Source: Pseudidiomarina sediminum DSM 21906 | Lineage (GTDB): Bacteria > Pseudomonadota > Gammaproteobacteria > Enterobacterales > Alteromonadaceae | NCBI RefSeq assembly: GCF_000423165.1 | Contig: NZ_AUHL01000006.1 | Coordinates: 124,001 to 188,000 of the forward strand | DNA length: 64,000 bases | Reading direction: 5' to 3' | In this document: piece by piece, positions 33,828-45,661 of the stretch | How the letters are laid out: every line of letters starts with the position of its first letter | Position numbering within the stretch: position 1 is the stretch's first letter | Program-made: the position numbers and the translations under genes | Notes under the pieces: model-generated | What the model saw: only the letters and a program-made list of their open reading frames with translations | The model's database searches: none | Told to the model about the DNA's origin: nothing

Positions 33828-36203
33828 ATGAACCGATTCGTACCCAGTGCTTTGGCACTGACCATTGCTGCCGTAACTAGCCATGGTGTGCTGGCGGAAG
33901 AGCGCGCCGTTCCCGACGGTGTGGAACGTATTGTCGTCACGGCGACGGGCTTCGAGCAGAAGCTGACCGACGCTCCAGCAAGTATTTCAGTGATTACTGC
34001 AGAAGAGCTTAAAGAACGCTCGTTTACCTCGCTGCTTGATGCAGTGAAATTCCAAGAAGGTATCGATATTGGTACCAGCCGTGATAAAACCGGCCAAGGC
34101 AGTATCAGCATGCGTGGTTTGACCGGCGAATACACCTTGATTTTGGTCGACGGCAAACGTCAAAACAATCACGGCGACATCTATCCTAATAACTTTGGTG
34201 GCAACGCGTTTAATCATATGCCACCACTGGCCGCCATTGATCGCATTGAAATTATTCGTGGTCCAGCGTCAACCTTGTACGGCGCGGATGCCCTTGGTGG
34301 TGTCATTAACGTGATCACCAAAAAGCACACCAAAGATTGGACCGGCTCGGTGAGCTTTGGTCGCAGCGTACAAAGTGATGATGACTTTGGTGATGACTTT
34401 ACGACCGATATCAGCCTGATGGGGGCGATCATTGAAGATACCTTGAGCCTTGCTTTGCGTGGCAGCCTGTACGACCAGCAAGCGTCGTCACCACAATTTG
34501 CCCCAGCGACCGATCCTAATGGCAAGGTACATATTCGCGAACTCGGTTTTGGCAGTGGTGGCCGTACGGTTGACAACAAAGATGAGCATTACGGCTTTTC
34601 GTTGTCTTTCACACCTGCCGAAAACCACGCCTTTAAATTCGATTTTGATGATTCTCATCAGTCCTACGACAACACGCCAGAATACAACGTTGAGACGGGC
34701 GCTATTGTCTATCCGTTGGGCACCAAAGACAGTATTGAATCGCTTTGGCAAAGCCGTGGCGGAAAAGTGATGCCGCGCGCTGGTTATGCTGCCGATCAAA
34801 CCTTTGATCGCACCTGGTGGTCGCTTTCACACGACGCGGACTGGGGTTTTGCTTCCAGCATGATTTCCCTTTCGTATGTCGATACCCAAAACAATGGCCG
34901 AACCTTGCCGTTGACTGTTGCCGAGCGTTTATTGTTGCAACAAATGTACGACGGTACCGGTGACTACGTTGGACTCACTGAAGACGCCCGTCGCGATATC
35001 GCCGAAGCAACCTTCTTACCACGCCCTGAGCGGCCGCTGGATAGCAATCAATATACCCTTGATGTGAAGTTCAACATGCCTGTCGAGGGATTTGCCGGAT
35101 ATCACAACTTTGTCTTCGGTGGCCAAGTCATTGATGGTGAGCTAAAAGACGGTGTGTTCGGGATGGAAGACGGTGCGCCTGGTGCGGTACAAGAGCAAAA
35201 AATGTACTCGCTGTTTGTCGAAGACAACTGGATGCCGATTGCTGATTTCACCTTAACTGCTGGTGTCCGTTATGACGACCATGACGTGTTTGGTAGTCAG
35301 ACGTCACCGCGCTTGTATGCGGTGTACAACTTGTCGCCAAGCTGGACCGTTAAAGGTGGTGTAAGTACCGGTTATAAAACCCCGCAAACGACCGATTTAT
35401 ATGACGGTGTCACGGGTTTTGGTGGTCAAGGTACGAGCCCATTTGCGGGTAACCCAGACTTAAAACCTGAAACCAGCGTGAACTCAGAAGTTGCCTTGTA
35501 TTGGACCTCAATGTCAGGCGACCACAACTTCAATATCACCTATTTCAATACCAAGTTCGAAGACAAGATTGCCCGTGGTGACACCATTTTAAGTTGTGAG
35601 CAAACCGGTGGCGCGAAGCCGTGTGTCAACTTAGGCGAGTACGACCAACTGGGGTATGACACCTACAGTCAAAAGATCAATATTGATGAAGTGGACTTGC
35701 AGGGCGTGGAAGTTGAGGGTAGTTACACCATCGCTGCGGATTGGTCCGTGCGTGGTAACTATACCTGGACCGACAGTGAGCAAAAGAGTGGCGCTGAAGC
35801 AGGCTTGCCACTGACCAATACCGCTGAACACATGGCGAACTTTTGGTTGAATTGGGACGTGAATGATCGCTTACGTACCTACCTACAAGCTGAAGTACGC
35901 TCAGATCGTTACCGTGGTTACGATAGTGTCCACGCGCAAGAGCTTTACTATGAAAGCTATAGCTTACTGAACCTCGGTGCCACCTATCAGCTCACCCCGA
36001 ATACGCAAGTGTTCTTACGTGTGAACAACCTGCTAGACCGCGACTTTACCTCGTACACCACAACCTATACCGATTTGAACGGCGATGGCGAGTATGAGTA
36101 TGTGACAGGACGTGGTGCCGTCAGTGAAGTGGTTTTCACCGATGACTACAACGTGAAAGATAAAGCCCGTAATTTCTGGCTTGGCGTGACGGTGAACTTC
36201 TAA
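33828..36203 (+). CDS. TonB-dependent receptor, catecholate siderophore type (FepA/IrgA-like)
   Basis: A 791-residue receptor with a signal peptide (to about GVLAEERA). The plug has ERIVVTATGFEQKLTDAPAS, the SMRGLTGEYTLILVDGKRQN loop and IDRIEIIRGPASTLYGADAL with GGVINVITKK, as in enterobactin and vibriobactin/haem receptors. The barrel ends DYNVKDKARNFWLGVTVNF. A Fur box lies upstream. The gene heads a five-gene operon: the PepSY gene begins at the overlapping TAATG at 36203. The ligand is most likely a catecholate or related ferric siderophore. Confidence 0.93.
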   Translation: MNRFVPSALALTIAAVTSHGVLAEERAVPDGVERIVVTATGFEQKLTDAPASISVITAEELKERSFTSLLDAVKFQEGIDIGTSRDKTGQGSISMRGLTGEYTLILVDGKRQNNHGDIYPNNFGGNAFNHMPPLAAIDRIEIIRGPASTLYGADALGGVINVITKKHTKDWTGSVSFGRSVQSDDDFGDDFTTDISLMGAIIEDTLSLALRGSLYDQQASSPQFAPATDPNGKVHIRELGFGSGGRTVDNKDEHYGFSLSFTPAENHAFKFDFDDSHQSYDNTPEYNVETGAIVYPLGTKDSIESLWQSRGGKVMPRAGYAADQTFDRTWWSLSHDADWGFASSMISLSYVDTQNNGRTLPLTVAERLLLQQMYDGTGDYVGLTEDARRDIAEATFLPRPERPLDSNQYTLDVKFNMPVEGFAGYHNFVFGGQVIDGELKDGVFGMEDGAPGAVQEQKMYSLFVEDNWMPIADFTLTAGVRYDDHDVFGSQTSPRLYAVYNLSPSWTVKGGVSTGYKTPQTTDLYDGVTGFGGQGTSPFAGNPDLKPETSVNSEVALYWTSMSGDHNFNITYFNTKFEDKIARGDTILSCEQTGGAKPCVNLGEYDQLGYDTYSQKINIDEVDLQGVEVEGSYTIAADWSVRGNYTWTDSEQKSGAEAGLPLTNTAEHMANFWLNWDVNDRLRTYLQAEVRSDRYRGYDSVHAQELYYESYSLLNLGATYQLTPNTQVFLRVNNLLDRDFTSYTTTYTDLNGDGEYEYVTGRGAVSEVVFTDDYNVKDKARNFWLGVTVNF

Positions 36204-36805
36204 TGGCACTGCGGTTTTCGCTCGGTAGCGCAAGGCAATGGCACTGGATCAGTGGTGCCATTACCTTGGTCGGGATGGCGATGTTCGCCATCACCGGCAT
36301 CACCTTAAACCATGCTGCGGACATTCCAGGCCAGCATCAGGTGGTCACCATTGAAGCACCTATCGCAGCGCCTTTGCTCGCCCAGTTGGAGCGCTTACCT
36401 GAGGGTGACGTGGTACTGCCGGCACAGTTACGCGATTACTTCCAAACCACACATGAGGTCACCATTGCTGCTGACCAGCGTGGGCAATGGGACGGTATTG
36501 AATTTTATCTCGCGATGGCGCGTCCTGGTGGCGACGCTTGGTTGGCGATTGACGCTGAGCTTGGTGAATTTATCTATGAAGGCACTGATCGCGGTTGGAT
36601 TGCTTATTTCAACGATCTGCATAAAGGCCGCGATACCGGCAGCGCTTGGCGCTGGTTTCTCGATATTTTTTCAGTGGCTTGTTTGGTGTTTTGCATCACT
36701 GGATTACAGCTCTTGCTGAAGCAGTCACAGCACCGCGCCATGACCTGGCCTGTGACCGCATTAGGAGTGGTGATTCCTACGGTCTTGTTATTAGTATTTG
36801 TTTAA
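36203..36805 (+). CDS. PepSY-associated transmembrane protein
   Basis: A 200-residue inner-membrane protein with an N-terminal helix (RQWHWISGAITLVGMAMFAI, TGITLNHAA) carrying the His-rich PepSY-TM start, a periplasmic part about 55-145 (LPEGDVVLPAQLRDYF), and two C-terminal helices (FLDIFSVACLVFCITGLQLL, VTALGVVIPTVLLLVFV). FNDLHKGRDTGSAWRWFLD is the diagnostic motif, with a conserved His. It overlaps the receptor stop by the TAATG arrangement and is therefore translationally coupled. Likely role: reduction or transfer of iron across the inner membrane. Confidence 0.88.
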   Translation: MALRFSLGSARQWHWISGAITLVGMAMFAITGITLNHAADIPGQHQVVTIEAPIAAPLLAQLERLPEGDVVLPAQLRDYFQTTHEVTIAADQRGQWDGIEFYLAMARPGGDAWLAIDAELGEFIYEGTDRGWIAYFNDLHKGRDTGSAWRWFLDIFSVACLVFCITGLQLLLKQSQHRAMTWPVTALGVVIPTVLLLVFV

Positions 36806-36824
36806 GTCGAAAGAGGGAATTTTT

Positions 36825-37340
36825 ATGAAACGCTACGTCACCCTGATGACCTTGTTGACGTTATTAAGTCTCAGCCGAGTTGCTGCTGCTGAGGTGCAGT
36901 TAGAGATTGAACTGCCGCGTCTTGATGTTGCTGAGTATCACCCGCCATACGTTGCCGTATGGCTTGAAGACAGTCAGCGGCAAGCGGAACACATTGCCGT
37001 TTGGTACGACATCGCGATGCGCGATGGTGAGGGCAAGGAGTGGTTGAAGGATATGCGCCAATGGTGGCGTCGCGGCGGGCGCTCGTTGGACTTACCGATT
37101 GATGGCGTAACCGGAGCGACCAAAGGGCCGGGTACCCATACGATCAATAGCCAACTGAATCGCGTCTTAAGTGCATTACCGGCCGGTGACTATGTGCTGA
37201 ATGTTGAAGCGTCGCGTGAAGTTGGCGGGCGCGAAGTATTACGCCTCCCTCTAACACTACCACTCGAGACCACTGTACTGCCGTTGGAAACCAAAGGTGA
37301 GCGCGAGCTCGCGCGGATCACCTTAACAGCCCAGAATTAA
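36825..37340 (+). CDS. DUF2271 family periplasmic protein
   Basis: A 171-residue protein with a signal peptide (MTLLTLLSLSRVAAAEV). The mature part contains YHPPYVAVWLEDSQRQAEHI, the GKEWLKDMRQWWRRGGRSLD block and GVTGATKGPGTHTI, which are DUF2271 signatures. The conserved WWRRGGR may bind a cofactor or anionic group. Such proteins are found in iron operons alongside PepSY and DUF4198 genes, and may handle an iron ligand or cofactor. The ATG at 36825 was chosen because GAGGGAATTTTT precedes it; a further in-frame start overlaps the previous gene. Confidence 0.88.
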   Translation: MKRYVTLMTLLTLLSLSRVAAAEVQLEIELPRLDVAEYHPPYVAVWLEDSQRQAEHIAVWYDIAMRDGEGKEWLKDMRQWWRRGGRSLDLPIDGVTGATKGPGTHTINSQLNRVLSALPAGDYVLNVEASREVGGREVLRLPLTLPLETTVLPLETKGERELARITLTAQN

Positions 37341-37363
37341 TTTAAACACCCAAGGAGATGGTT

Positions 37364-38197
37364 ATGAATGCTCGTTTCTTAAAACCTTTACTGGCGGGTT
37401 TAACCGCCGCACTTGCGCTCAGCGCACCTGCGCATGCGCACCGAGCGTGGTTATTGCCAAGTGCTACTGTGCTGTCGGGCGATAGTCCTTACATCACAGT
37501 GGATGCAGCCATTTCAAATACGCTGTTTCACCCCGATCACCATGCGTTAGCCGTCAGTGGTATTACCGTGACTGCACCAGATGGTAGCGCTGTGGAGCTG
37601 CTAAATGCCGCACAAGGGCGCTACCGCAGCACCTTCGATTTAGCCTTGGCGCAAGAAGGTACTTATCGTATTGCGCGCGCCAGTGAAGGCTTACGCGCGT
37701 TTTGGCTTGATGCTGACGGCAACCGCAAAATGTGGCCTGGGCGTGGGCAGCAAGCCGATGAATCTGAGTTTGCCACGGCAGTGCCGAAAGATGCGAAGAA
37801 TTTAACGGTAATGCGCAGCGCTTCTCGCATCGAAACCTTTGTCACCGCGGGTGCGCCAACCACTGAGAATTTGCAGCCAAGCGGGAAAGGCTTGGAGCTG
37901 GTCGCACTCACCCATCCGAATGACCTATTTGCCACTGAGCAAGCGAACTTCCAGCTGTTGATTGCAGGCGAGCCAGCTGCAGGGGCAGAGATTGAAGTGG
38001 TGCGCGGTGGTATGCGCTATCGCAACAGTCAAGATGCCATTGTGGTGACTGCCGATAGTGAAGGTAAGTTCTCGGTAACTTGGCCTGAGGCCGGTATGTA
38101 CTTTATGGAAGCATCGTACCGTGATGATAAAGCGGCGGCACCAGCAACTGAGCGCCGTGGTTCCTACGCAGCAACCTTCGAAGTGCTGCCGTTTTAA
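37364..38197 (+). CDS. DUF4198 family periplasmic protein
   Basis: A 277-residue protein with a signal peptide (ALALSAPAHAHRAW). The mature protein starts HRAWLLPSATVLSG and has two Ig-like beta domains (about 25-140 and 175-275), including FHPDHHALAVSGITV, MWPGRG and LTHPNDLFATEQANFQLLIA, characteristic of DUF4198 proteins that resemble metal-transport periplasmic components. The second of two close ATGs (37364) is preferred since AAGGAG lies 6 bases before it; the first (37358) abuts the ribosome site. It is the fourth gene in the operon. Confidence 0.88.
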   Translation: MNARFLKPLLAGLTAALALSAPAHAHRAWLLPSATVLSGDSPYITVDAAISNTLFHPDHHALAVSGITVTAPDGSAVELLNAAQGRYRSTFDLALAQEGTYRIARASEGLRAFWLDADGNRKMWPGRGQQADESEFATAVPKDAKNLTVMRSASRIETFVTAGAPTTENLQPSGKGLELVALTHPNDLFATEQANFQLLIAGEPAAGAEIEVVRGGMRYRNSQDAIVVTADSEGKFSVTWPEAGMYFMEASYRDDKAAAPATERRGSYAATFEVLPF

Positions 38198-38221
38198 GTT
38201 TGTCGGTTAAGGAAGGTGGTA

Positions 38222-39535
38222 ATGTCGGAGGGACAGCAGGTTTATCTCGCTTTCACGATTGTTGTGGTTTGGACATTATGGACGTGTCGAACTGTTTGGC
38301 GAGAATTCCGTTCGCGTGCCGTGCCAACGGCGTTATCGCCTTCCACCCTAGTGGTTGCTTACGCGAGCCAGACGGGTACTGCCAAGGCGCTCGCTGAACA
38401 AAAAGTTGCAGCCTTGCAGCAGCAGTTTCCTGAGGTGCAGCTACGGGCGTTGTCCGAGCTGACGCTCACTGATGTGCAAAAGGTTACGCGCATGATTTTT
38501 GTGGTGAGCACCTATGGCGAAGGAGAGCCGCCAGATAATGGTCGACGCTTTTATCGCCAATTACTGCGGTTGGTGGCCGACGGGGTGAACTTATCACATA
38601 TGGGGTATGAGATCGTTGCTTTAGGCGATCGTCGTTATCCTCGTTTTTGTGAGTTTGGCATTCAACTGGATGCTGCGCTGCAAGCTGCCAAGGCGCAACG
38701 ATTGCAGCCGATGCTCAAGCATGATCGGATGACACAAGTAACGTCTGATAATGTCGATGATGCGTGCGTTTGGCAGCTAACGGAGCGTTCGCGTTTGAAT
38801 GGGCGCGCTTCAGATGGGCTCTATTTATTACGACTTAGCACCGAGCAGGCATTGCCGCAGTGGCGTGCAGGTGACGTACTTGACGTGCTGCCTTGTTATC
38901 ACCCCGGCAGCGATGCCGAACGCCCTGAGCACGCGCCGCGCAGTTATTCGATCGCATCAGTGCCCGCCGAGGGGCAGTTGCTACTGATTGTGCGTCAACA
39001 GGTCAACGCAGCGGGTCAGTTAGGGCTGTGCTCCGGCTGGCTAACGCAGTCGTTGACACCAGGCGCTAAGCTCTTAGGTCGCGTGCGTCGCAATACCATG
39101 TGTCACCTGAGTGACCTGCAAGCACCGTTGCTGCTGATTGGCGCCGGCAGTGGTCTTGCCGGTTTACGCAGCCAGATTGCACAGCGCGCCCAACATGCGG
39201 ACGCGGGCCCTATTTGGCTCATTTATGGCGAGCGCTTCCCGCAGGAGGACGTACCCTTGGCGCAAGAAATTGACCAGTGGCTGCAGCGAGGTGTCCTTCG
39301 TCGGGTGGATAGGGTCTTTTCGCGAGATGCGCAAGCTCCCGCTTACGTGCAGTCGGTGATCAGTGAGAAAGCTGCGCAAGTACAGGAGTTTCTTGGACAA
39401 CAAGGGCATGTGTATGTGTGTGGTAGCTATGCGCGCATGGGGACCGGTGTCGAGCGCAGTTTACGCGATGCCATAGGAGAGCAGAGCGTCGATCAATTGC
39501 TACACGAGCAGCGCTATCACCGTGATCTCTATTAA
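38222..39535 (+). CDS. Flavodoxin/FAD-NAD(P)H diflavin reductase, sulfite-reductase alpha-like
   Basis: A 437-residue protein. A short membrane segment at the N-terminus (VYLAFTIVVVWTLW) is followed by a flavodoxin domain (VAYASQTGTAKALAEQKVAA, VVSTYGEGEPPDNGRRFYRQ), then an FAD-binding ferredoxin-reductase region (APRSYSIASVPAEGQLLLIV, the RxYS FAD motif) and an NADP-binding part (LIGAGSGLAGLRSQIAQRAQ, HVYVCGSYARMGTGVERSLR). It would carry electrons from NADPH to the PepSY membrane protein for ferric-siderophore reduction. It is the last gene of the Fur-controlled operon. The ATG at 38222 is preferred since GGAAGG precedes it. Confidence 0.9.
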   Translation: MSEGQQVYLAFTIVVVWTLWTCRTVWREFRSRAVPTALSPSTLVVAYASQTGTAKALAEQKVAALQQQFPEVQLRALSELTLTDVQKVTRMIFVVSTYGEGEPPDNGRRFYRQLLRLVADGVNLSHMGYEIVALGDRRYPRFCEFGIQLDAALQAAKAQRLQPMLKHDRMTQVTSDNVDDACVWQLTERSRLNGRASDGLYLLRLSTEQALPQWRAGDVLDVLPCYHPGSDAERPEHAPRSYSIASVPAEGQLLLIVRQQVNAAGQLGLCSGWLTQSLTPGAKLLGRVRRNTMCHLSDLQAPLLLIGAGSGLAGLRSQIAQRAQHADAGPIWLIYGERFPQEDVPLAQEIDQWLQRGVLRRVDRVFSRDAQAPAYVQSVISEKAAQVQEFLGQQGHVYVCGSYARMGTGVERSLRDAIGEQSVDQLLHEQRYHRDLY

Positions 39536-39536
39536 A

Positions 39537-39824
39537 TTAGTGCTGAAACTCTTTATCCTTGGCTCGCTGTTGCGCCTCCGCTGAGCGGGTCATATTCGGG
39601 TTGGTGTTTTCCTCATGCTCCATCAATAAAATGGTGAGGTAGATTTTGGTCGGGAGTGAGAGGACTACGCCGATGGCGCTAAAGGCTGCCCCGAGTATAA
39701 AACCCCGAGGACCAATCGCATCATTACTAAAGGTGATCGCAAGCACGATATGACCGCAAACCAACAGGCAAATGCCAAGGATCATCGCGCCTTTTAGCAG
39801 TCGAACCTGTTGTTTCTCGGTCAT
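39537..39824 (-). CDS. Small membrane protein of unknown function
   Basis: A 95-residue protein with two hydrophobic segments (LKGAMILGICLLVCGHIVLA and GFILGAAFSAIGVVLSLPTK with IYLTILLMEH) and a polar, Gln-rich C-terminus. No family is recognised. The start is uncertain: ATG at 39824 was chosen, while a GTG at 39839 would add five residues. It converges on the diflavin reductase gene, with its stop 1 base away. Confidence 0.65.
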   Translation of the reverse strand: MTEKQQVRLLKGAMILGICLLVCGHIVLAITFSNDAIGPRGFILGAAFSAIGVVLSLPTKIYLTILLMEHEENTNPNMTRSAEAQQRAKDKEFQH

Positions 39825-39911
39825 CGCAATCACCCGCACTTTAATTTAGTTAGTGCTTAACTATAGATGCTCCAGTTTGCTTTTGCCTATGATCTGGATC
39901 AATAGAAGTGA

Positions 39912-40541
39912 TTAACGCGTACCGAAAATACGATCACCTGCATCACCAAGCCCTGGCACAATGTAGCCATCATCGTTCAGACGCTCATCTAGCGCTGCGG
40001 TATAAATCGCGACATCAGGATGCGCTGCCGTGACTTTCGCGACCCCTTCCGGTGCAGCAACGAGCACTAACACCCGAATTTCTTTACAGCCTTTAGCTTT
40101 GAGCATATCAAGGGTGGCAATCATGGTACCGCCTGTAGCGAGCATGGGGTCAATCACAAGGGCGGTACGTTGTGCTAAGTCGCTGGCGAGCTTTTCAAAA
40201 TAGGCCACCGGCTCTAATGTTGTTTCATCGCGATACAAACCTACGACACTAATCTTTGCTGCGGGAATTAAGTCCACTACGCCATCAAGCATGCCCAGCC
40301 CGGCGCGCAGAATAGGTACTACGGTCACCTTCTTGCCGCGCAGCTGTTGCACTTCAATCGCTTTGTGATCCCAACCGGGAACTTCAGTGGGTTCCAATTC
40401 AAAATCACTTGTGGCTTCATAAGTCAGCAGGGCGCTGACTTCGTTGGCGAGTTCTCTAAAGCTTTTGGTCGAAAGCCTTACGTCGCGCATTAATCCAAGT
40501 TTGTGTTGAATAAGCGGGTGAGAAACGATGTGCAGCGCCAT
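39912..40541 (-). CDS. upp: Uracil phosphoribosyltransferase
   Basis: A 209-residue enzyme making UMP from uracil and PRPP. The start sequence [20 protein letters not shown], the [16 protein letters not shown] block, [14 protein letters not shown], the PRPP-binding [12 protein letters not shown] and the C-terminal [18 protein letters not shown] are all standard. Length equals the usual 208-209. The ATG at 40541 follows AAAGAGGTACTT. The in-frame extension upstream (TTG at 40622) is untranslated leader. The gene is divergent from the c-di-GMP protein gene by a 255-base gap that holds their promoters. Confidence 0.97.
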   Translation of the reverse strand: MALHIVSHPLIQHKLGLMRDVRLSTKSFRELANEVSALLTYEATSDFELEPTEVPGWDHKAIEVQQLRGKKVTVVPILRAGLGMLDGVVDLIPAAKISVVGLYRDETTLEPVAYFEKLASDLAQRTALVIDPMLATGGTMIATLDMLKAKGCKEIRVLVLVAAPEGVAKVTAAHPDVAIYTAALDERLNDDGYIVPGLGDAGDRIFGTR

Positions 40542-40796
40542 AAGTACCTCTTTACAGTAAAATTGTTGGATTAGTGTCGATCTGAATGAGAATACAGGAT
40601 ATAACAAGATAGATTTTAGCAAAAAGCCAACCTTTCATGACATCGATTACGCGGAGAAACGCCAACATAACCCATGCAGTTACCAACCGTTACTTGATCC
40701 AAGTAGCGGATATAGCCAGATTTTCGCGGTATACTCCCGCCTACTTTGCAGGGTCGCGCGACGACCTTCATTTGCTCTCGGGAGATGCAGGATAAG

Positions 40797-42770
40797 ATGA
40801 AGCGGCATCCATACACGCCTTGGCTGGTGTTGTTGATCGGAACATTGTTTAGCTTATTGGCGGGCTACCTGAGTTACTCGACCGAATTAAACCGGGCGCG
40901 TGAAGGCTTTTTGTTTAACACCCAACAAGTGGAAGTCGCCCTGACCGAACGCTTACTTGCTTATGAATTGGTCCTCCGAGGCGCGGCAGGTTTTTACGAG
41001 CAATCCGAACATGTTAGCCGTGACAATTGGCGCGGTTATACCGACAAGTTACGCCGTGACGGCGCGATCACTGAAGTGCAAGGTATTGGTTTTGCTGAAA
41101 AAATAAATCAGTCTGAGCTTACCGCATTTGAACAAAGGGTGCGCGCCGAAGGTTATGCTGACTTTCATGTTCGCCCGGTCTCCCAGCGCGATATTTATTC
41201 TTCGATAGTTTATCTCGAACCTTTTGATGAGCGTAATCAGCGTGCCTTTGGCTACGATATGTATTCAGAGCCGGTCCGCTATCACGCCATGCACCGGGCT
41301 GCGATGACGGGGAAAGTTGCCTTGACGGGCCGGGTGGAGCTACTACAAGAAAATGGTTCGGGCATTCAACCGGGTACCTTGATGTATGTTCCCGTTTATG
41401 ACGGTGCGGCATTGCGCGCTGGCGTCGAGCGGATGGATGCGCTTAAGGGCTGGGCGTACAGCCCATTTCGGATGCAGGATTTATTATCGGGTATCTTGAA
41501 AGATTGGGAGCGTGAAGAAGGTGCCTCAATTGCCTTGCGGGTGTTTGATGGTGCAGAGCGGCTGCCAGCCCAGTTACTTTATAGTAATCATGACGGAGCC
41601 TTGGTGAACCCGGATTACTTGAAAGCCTCCTCACCATTTTATTTTGGCGGTCGGGAATGGCTGCTAGAGTTTCGCCACAAAAATGAAGTCGATGCGATTT
41701 ACCTACTGCGCCCTGTGGCGATTATTGGCTTGGGGCTCTTTGTTACCCTGGCGCTCGCAGCTTACTTGAAATTGATCGCCGCAACGCGGGACCGCGCAAC
41801 TGAACTGGCGGAGAAGTTAACCGCTGACGTGCGTACCAAACAGCGCGAATTACAAATGATGGAAGAGCGCTGGCGCTTTGCAGTAGAAGCAACCAATGGT
41901 GGTGTTTGGGATTGGACGGTGAAACCGGAAAAAGTCTATTTCTCGGAAGGTTGGTATCGCTTGTTTGGTTACAGTAGTGAACAAGTGAAAAATGAACTGA
42001 GCGATTGGCATGATCTCGTACATCCGGAAGATCGTGCGGCAGTCGATACGCGAATCCAAGAGCACCTCGCCCCGAACGGCAAAAACACCTTTGAAAGTGA
42101 GTACCGTGTGTTTCATCACGACGGGCACGTGATGTGGGTCTTGGACCGCGGCACTATTGTTGAGCGCGATGCTGAGGGGCATGCAAAGCGTGTGGTTGGT
42201 ACCATCGAAGATATCACCAAAGAAAAGCACGAAATGCGTGAGTTACAGAGTGCAGCAGAGTGCGACAAACTCACTGGCTTGCCGAATCGCAGTGCGCTGT
42301 TCCGACAGCTTAAGCAGTTGGTTGCAGAGGTAAAACAACGCCCGCAAGCCTTGGCTGTGCTCTTTATTGACCTTGATGGCTTTAAGAAAATCAATGATCA
42401 TTACGGCCATGCTGCCGGTGATTACGTATTGCGTGAAGTTGCGCATCGCTTCCGCGAGCAGCTTCGTAGTCATGACATTCTCTGTCGCTTGGGTGGTGAT
42501 GAGTTTGTGGCGGTGCTGACAGATACGCAGACCTGTCATATTGAGACTGTGCTGACACGGTTAATCGAAGCCATCCGCGCACCGATGTACTTTGAGCAAA
42601 ATGAAATGTTTATTGGCGCCTCGATTGGTGCCGTGGTGCATGATGGCGGCGTCGAGATGACGGCCACGGATCTCATTCGTCATGCTGACGCTGCAATGTA
42701 TAAAGTGAAGCGCGAACATCGTGGCGGTTATGAAGTGCATGCGACCGAAGATCTCGCACGTTTAACGTAA
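40797..42770 (+). CDS. CHASE-PAS-GGDEF diguanylate cyclase
   Basis: A 657-residue membrane protein. The first helix (TPWLVLLIGTLFSLLAGYLS) precedes a periplasmic CHASE domain (about 35-310, TERLLAYELVLRGAAGFYEQ, FAEKINQSELTAFEQRVRAE), then a second helix, a PAS domain (MMEERWRFAVEATNGGVWDW with HPEDR) and a GGDEF domain with the intact active-site motif CRLGGDEFVAVLTD and LTGLPNRSALFRQL. It should synthesise c-di-GMP in response to an external small molecule. The ATG at 40797 has AGGATAAG before it; the ATG at 40785 is a possible alternative. It is monocistronic. Confidence 0.93.
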   Translation: MKRHPYTPWLVLLIGTLFSLLAGYLSYSTELNRAREGFLFNTQQVEVALTERLLAYELVLRGAAGFYEQSEHVSRDNWRGYTDKLRRDGAITEVQGIGFAEKINQSELTAFEQRVRAEGYADFHVRPVSQRDIYSSIVYLEPFDERNQRAFGYDMYSEPVRYHAMHRAAMTGKVALTGRVELLQENGSGIQPGTLMYVPVYDGAALRAGVERMDALKGWAYSPFRMQDLLSGILKDWEREEGASIALRVFDGAERLPAQLLYSNHDGALVNPDYLKASSPFYFGGREWLLEFRHKNEVDAIYLLRPVAIIGLGLFVTLALAAYLKLIAATRDRATELAEKLTADVRTKQRELQMMEERWRFAVEATNGGVWDWTVKPEKVYFSEGWYRLFGYSSEQVKNELSDWHDLVHPEDRAAVDTRIQEHLAPNGKNTFESEYRVFHHDGHVMWVLDRGTIVERDAEGHAKRVVGTIEDITKEKHEMRELQSAAECDKLTGLPNRSALFRQLKQLVAEVKQRPQALAVLFIDLDGFKKINDHYGHAAGDYVLREVAHRFREQLRSHDILCRLGGDEFVAVLTDTQTCHIETVLTRLIEAIRAPMYFEQNEMFIGASIGAVVHDGGVEMTATDLIRHADAAMYKVKREHRGGYEVHATEDLARLT

Positions 42771-42854
42771 ATGATTGAGTTCACGACTGTTTCAAAAAGC
42801 TCGATGAGGCTAATCTGATTTTTCGGTTGGTTTGGTTTTTTCTAATCTGTGAAA

Positions 42855-45119
<2,265 letters not shown>

Positions 45120-45145
45120 CCGATCCAATGTGATGAAAAGACGGT

Positions 45146-45174
45146 AAAGGCGCTCGGTTGAGCGCCTTTTTTTT
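45146..45174. terminator. Intrinsic terminator after katG
   Basis: AAAGGCGCTC / GAGCGCCTTT stem with a short GGTT-type loop and eight T residues. The T run overlaps the stop codon of the convergent yjbQ gene. Confidence 0.92.
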
Positions 45175-45586
45175 AACGTTGAAGGGTCAGCACAAGGGTT
45201 CGTGCGCCCCCAACATCACGGTGCTCGCCCAAGTAAATTCCTTGCCAAGTACCCAAGTTTAAACGCCCCTGTGTTACCGGAATGGTAACGCTACTTCCCA
45301 ATAAACTTGCTTTTAAGTGGGCTGGCATATCGTCAGGGCCTTCGTAGGTGTGCCGATAATAAGAGGCATGTTCAGGTGCAAGCTGATTAAAATGACTTTC
45401 AAAATCTTGGCGTACCGTAGCATCAGCATTTTCATTAATGGTTAATGATGCTGAAGTATGCTGAATAAAGATATGCAACAGGCCTATTTCGACATCTGCC
45501 AATTCAGGCAGCGCGGCAACCACCTCATCGGTAATCAAATGAAAGCCACGGCGGCGCGGACGCAACTGAAGTTGTGTTTGAATCAT
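45173..45586 (-). CDS. yjbQ: YjbQ/UPF0047 family protein (secondary thiamine-phosphate synthase-like)
   Basis: A 137-residue protein of the UPF0047/YjbQ family: RGFHLITDEVVAALPEL, LLHIFIQHTSASLTINENAD and the ARTLVLTLQR end are diagnostic, with conserved His and Glu residues lining the active site. A weak thiamine-phosphate synthase activity is reported for the family, though the biological role is unsettled. The ATG at 45586 follows AAGAGAGATGCC; the longer in-frame start is inside AT-rich sequence and unlikely. Confidence 0.92.
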   Translation of the reverse strand: MIQTQLQLRPRRRGFHLITDEVVAALPELADVEIGLLHIFIQHTSASLTINENADATVRQDFESHFNQLAPEHASYYRHTYEGPDDMPAHLKASLLGSSVTIPVTQGRLNLGTWQGIYLGEHRDVGGARTLVLTLQR

Positions 45587-45661
45587 TGGCATCTCTCTTG
45601 GTTTCATCGTACGCTTAGGACATGTTAAATCAAACAAATTGCAACATGAAGAGGTGCGCCG

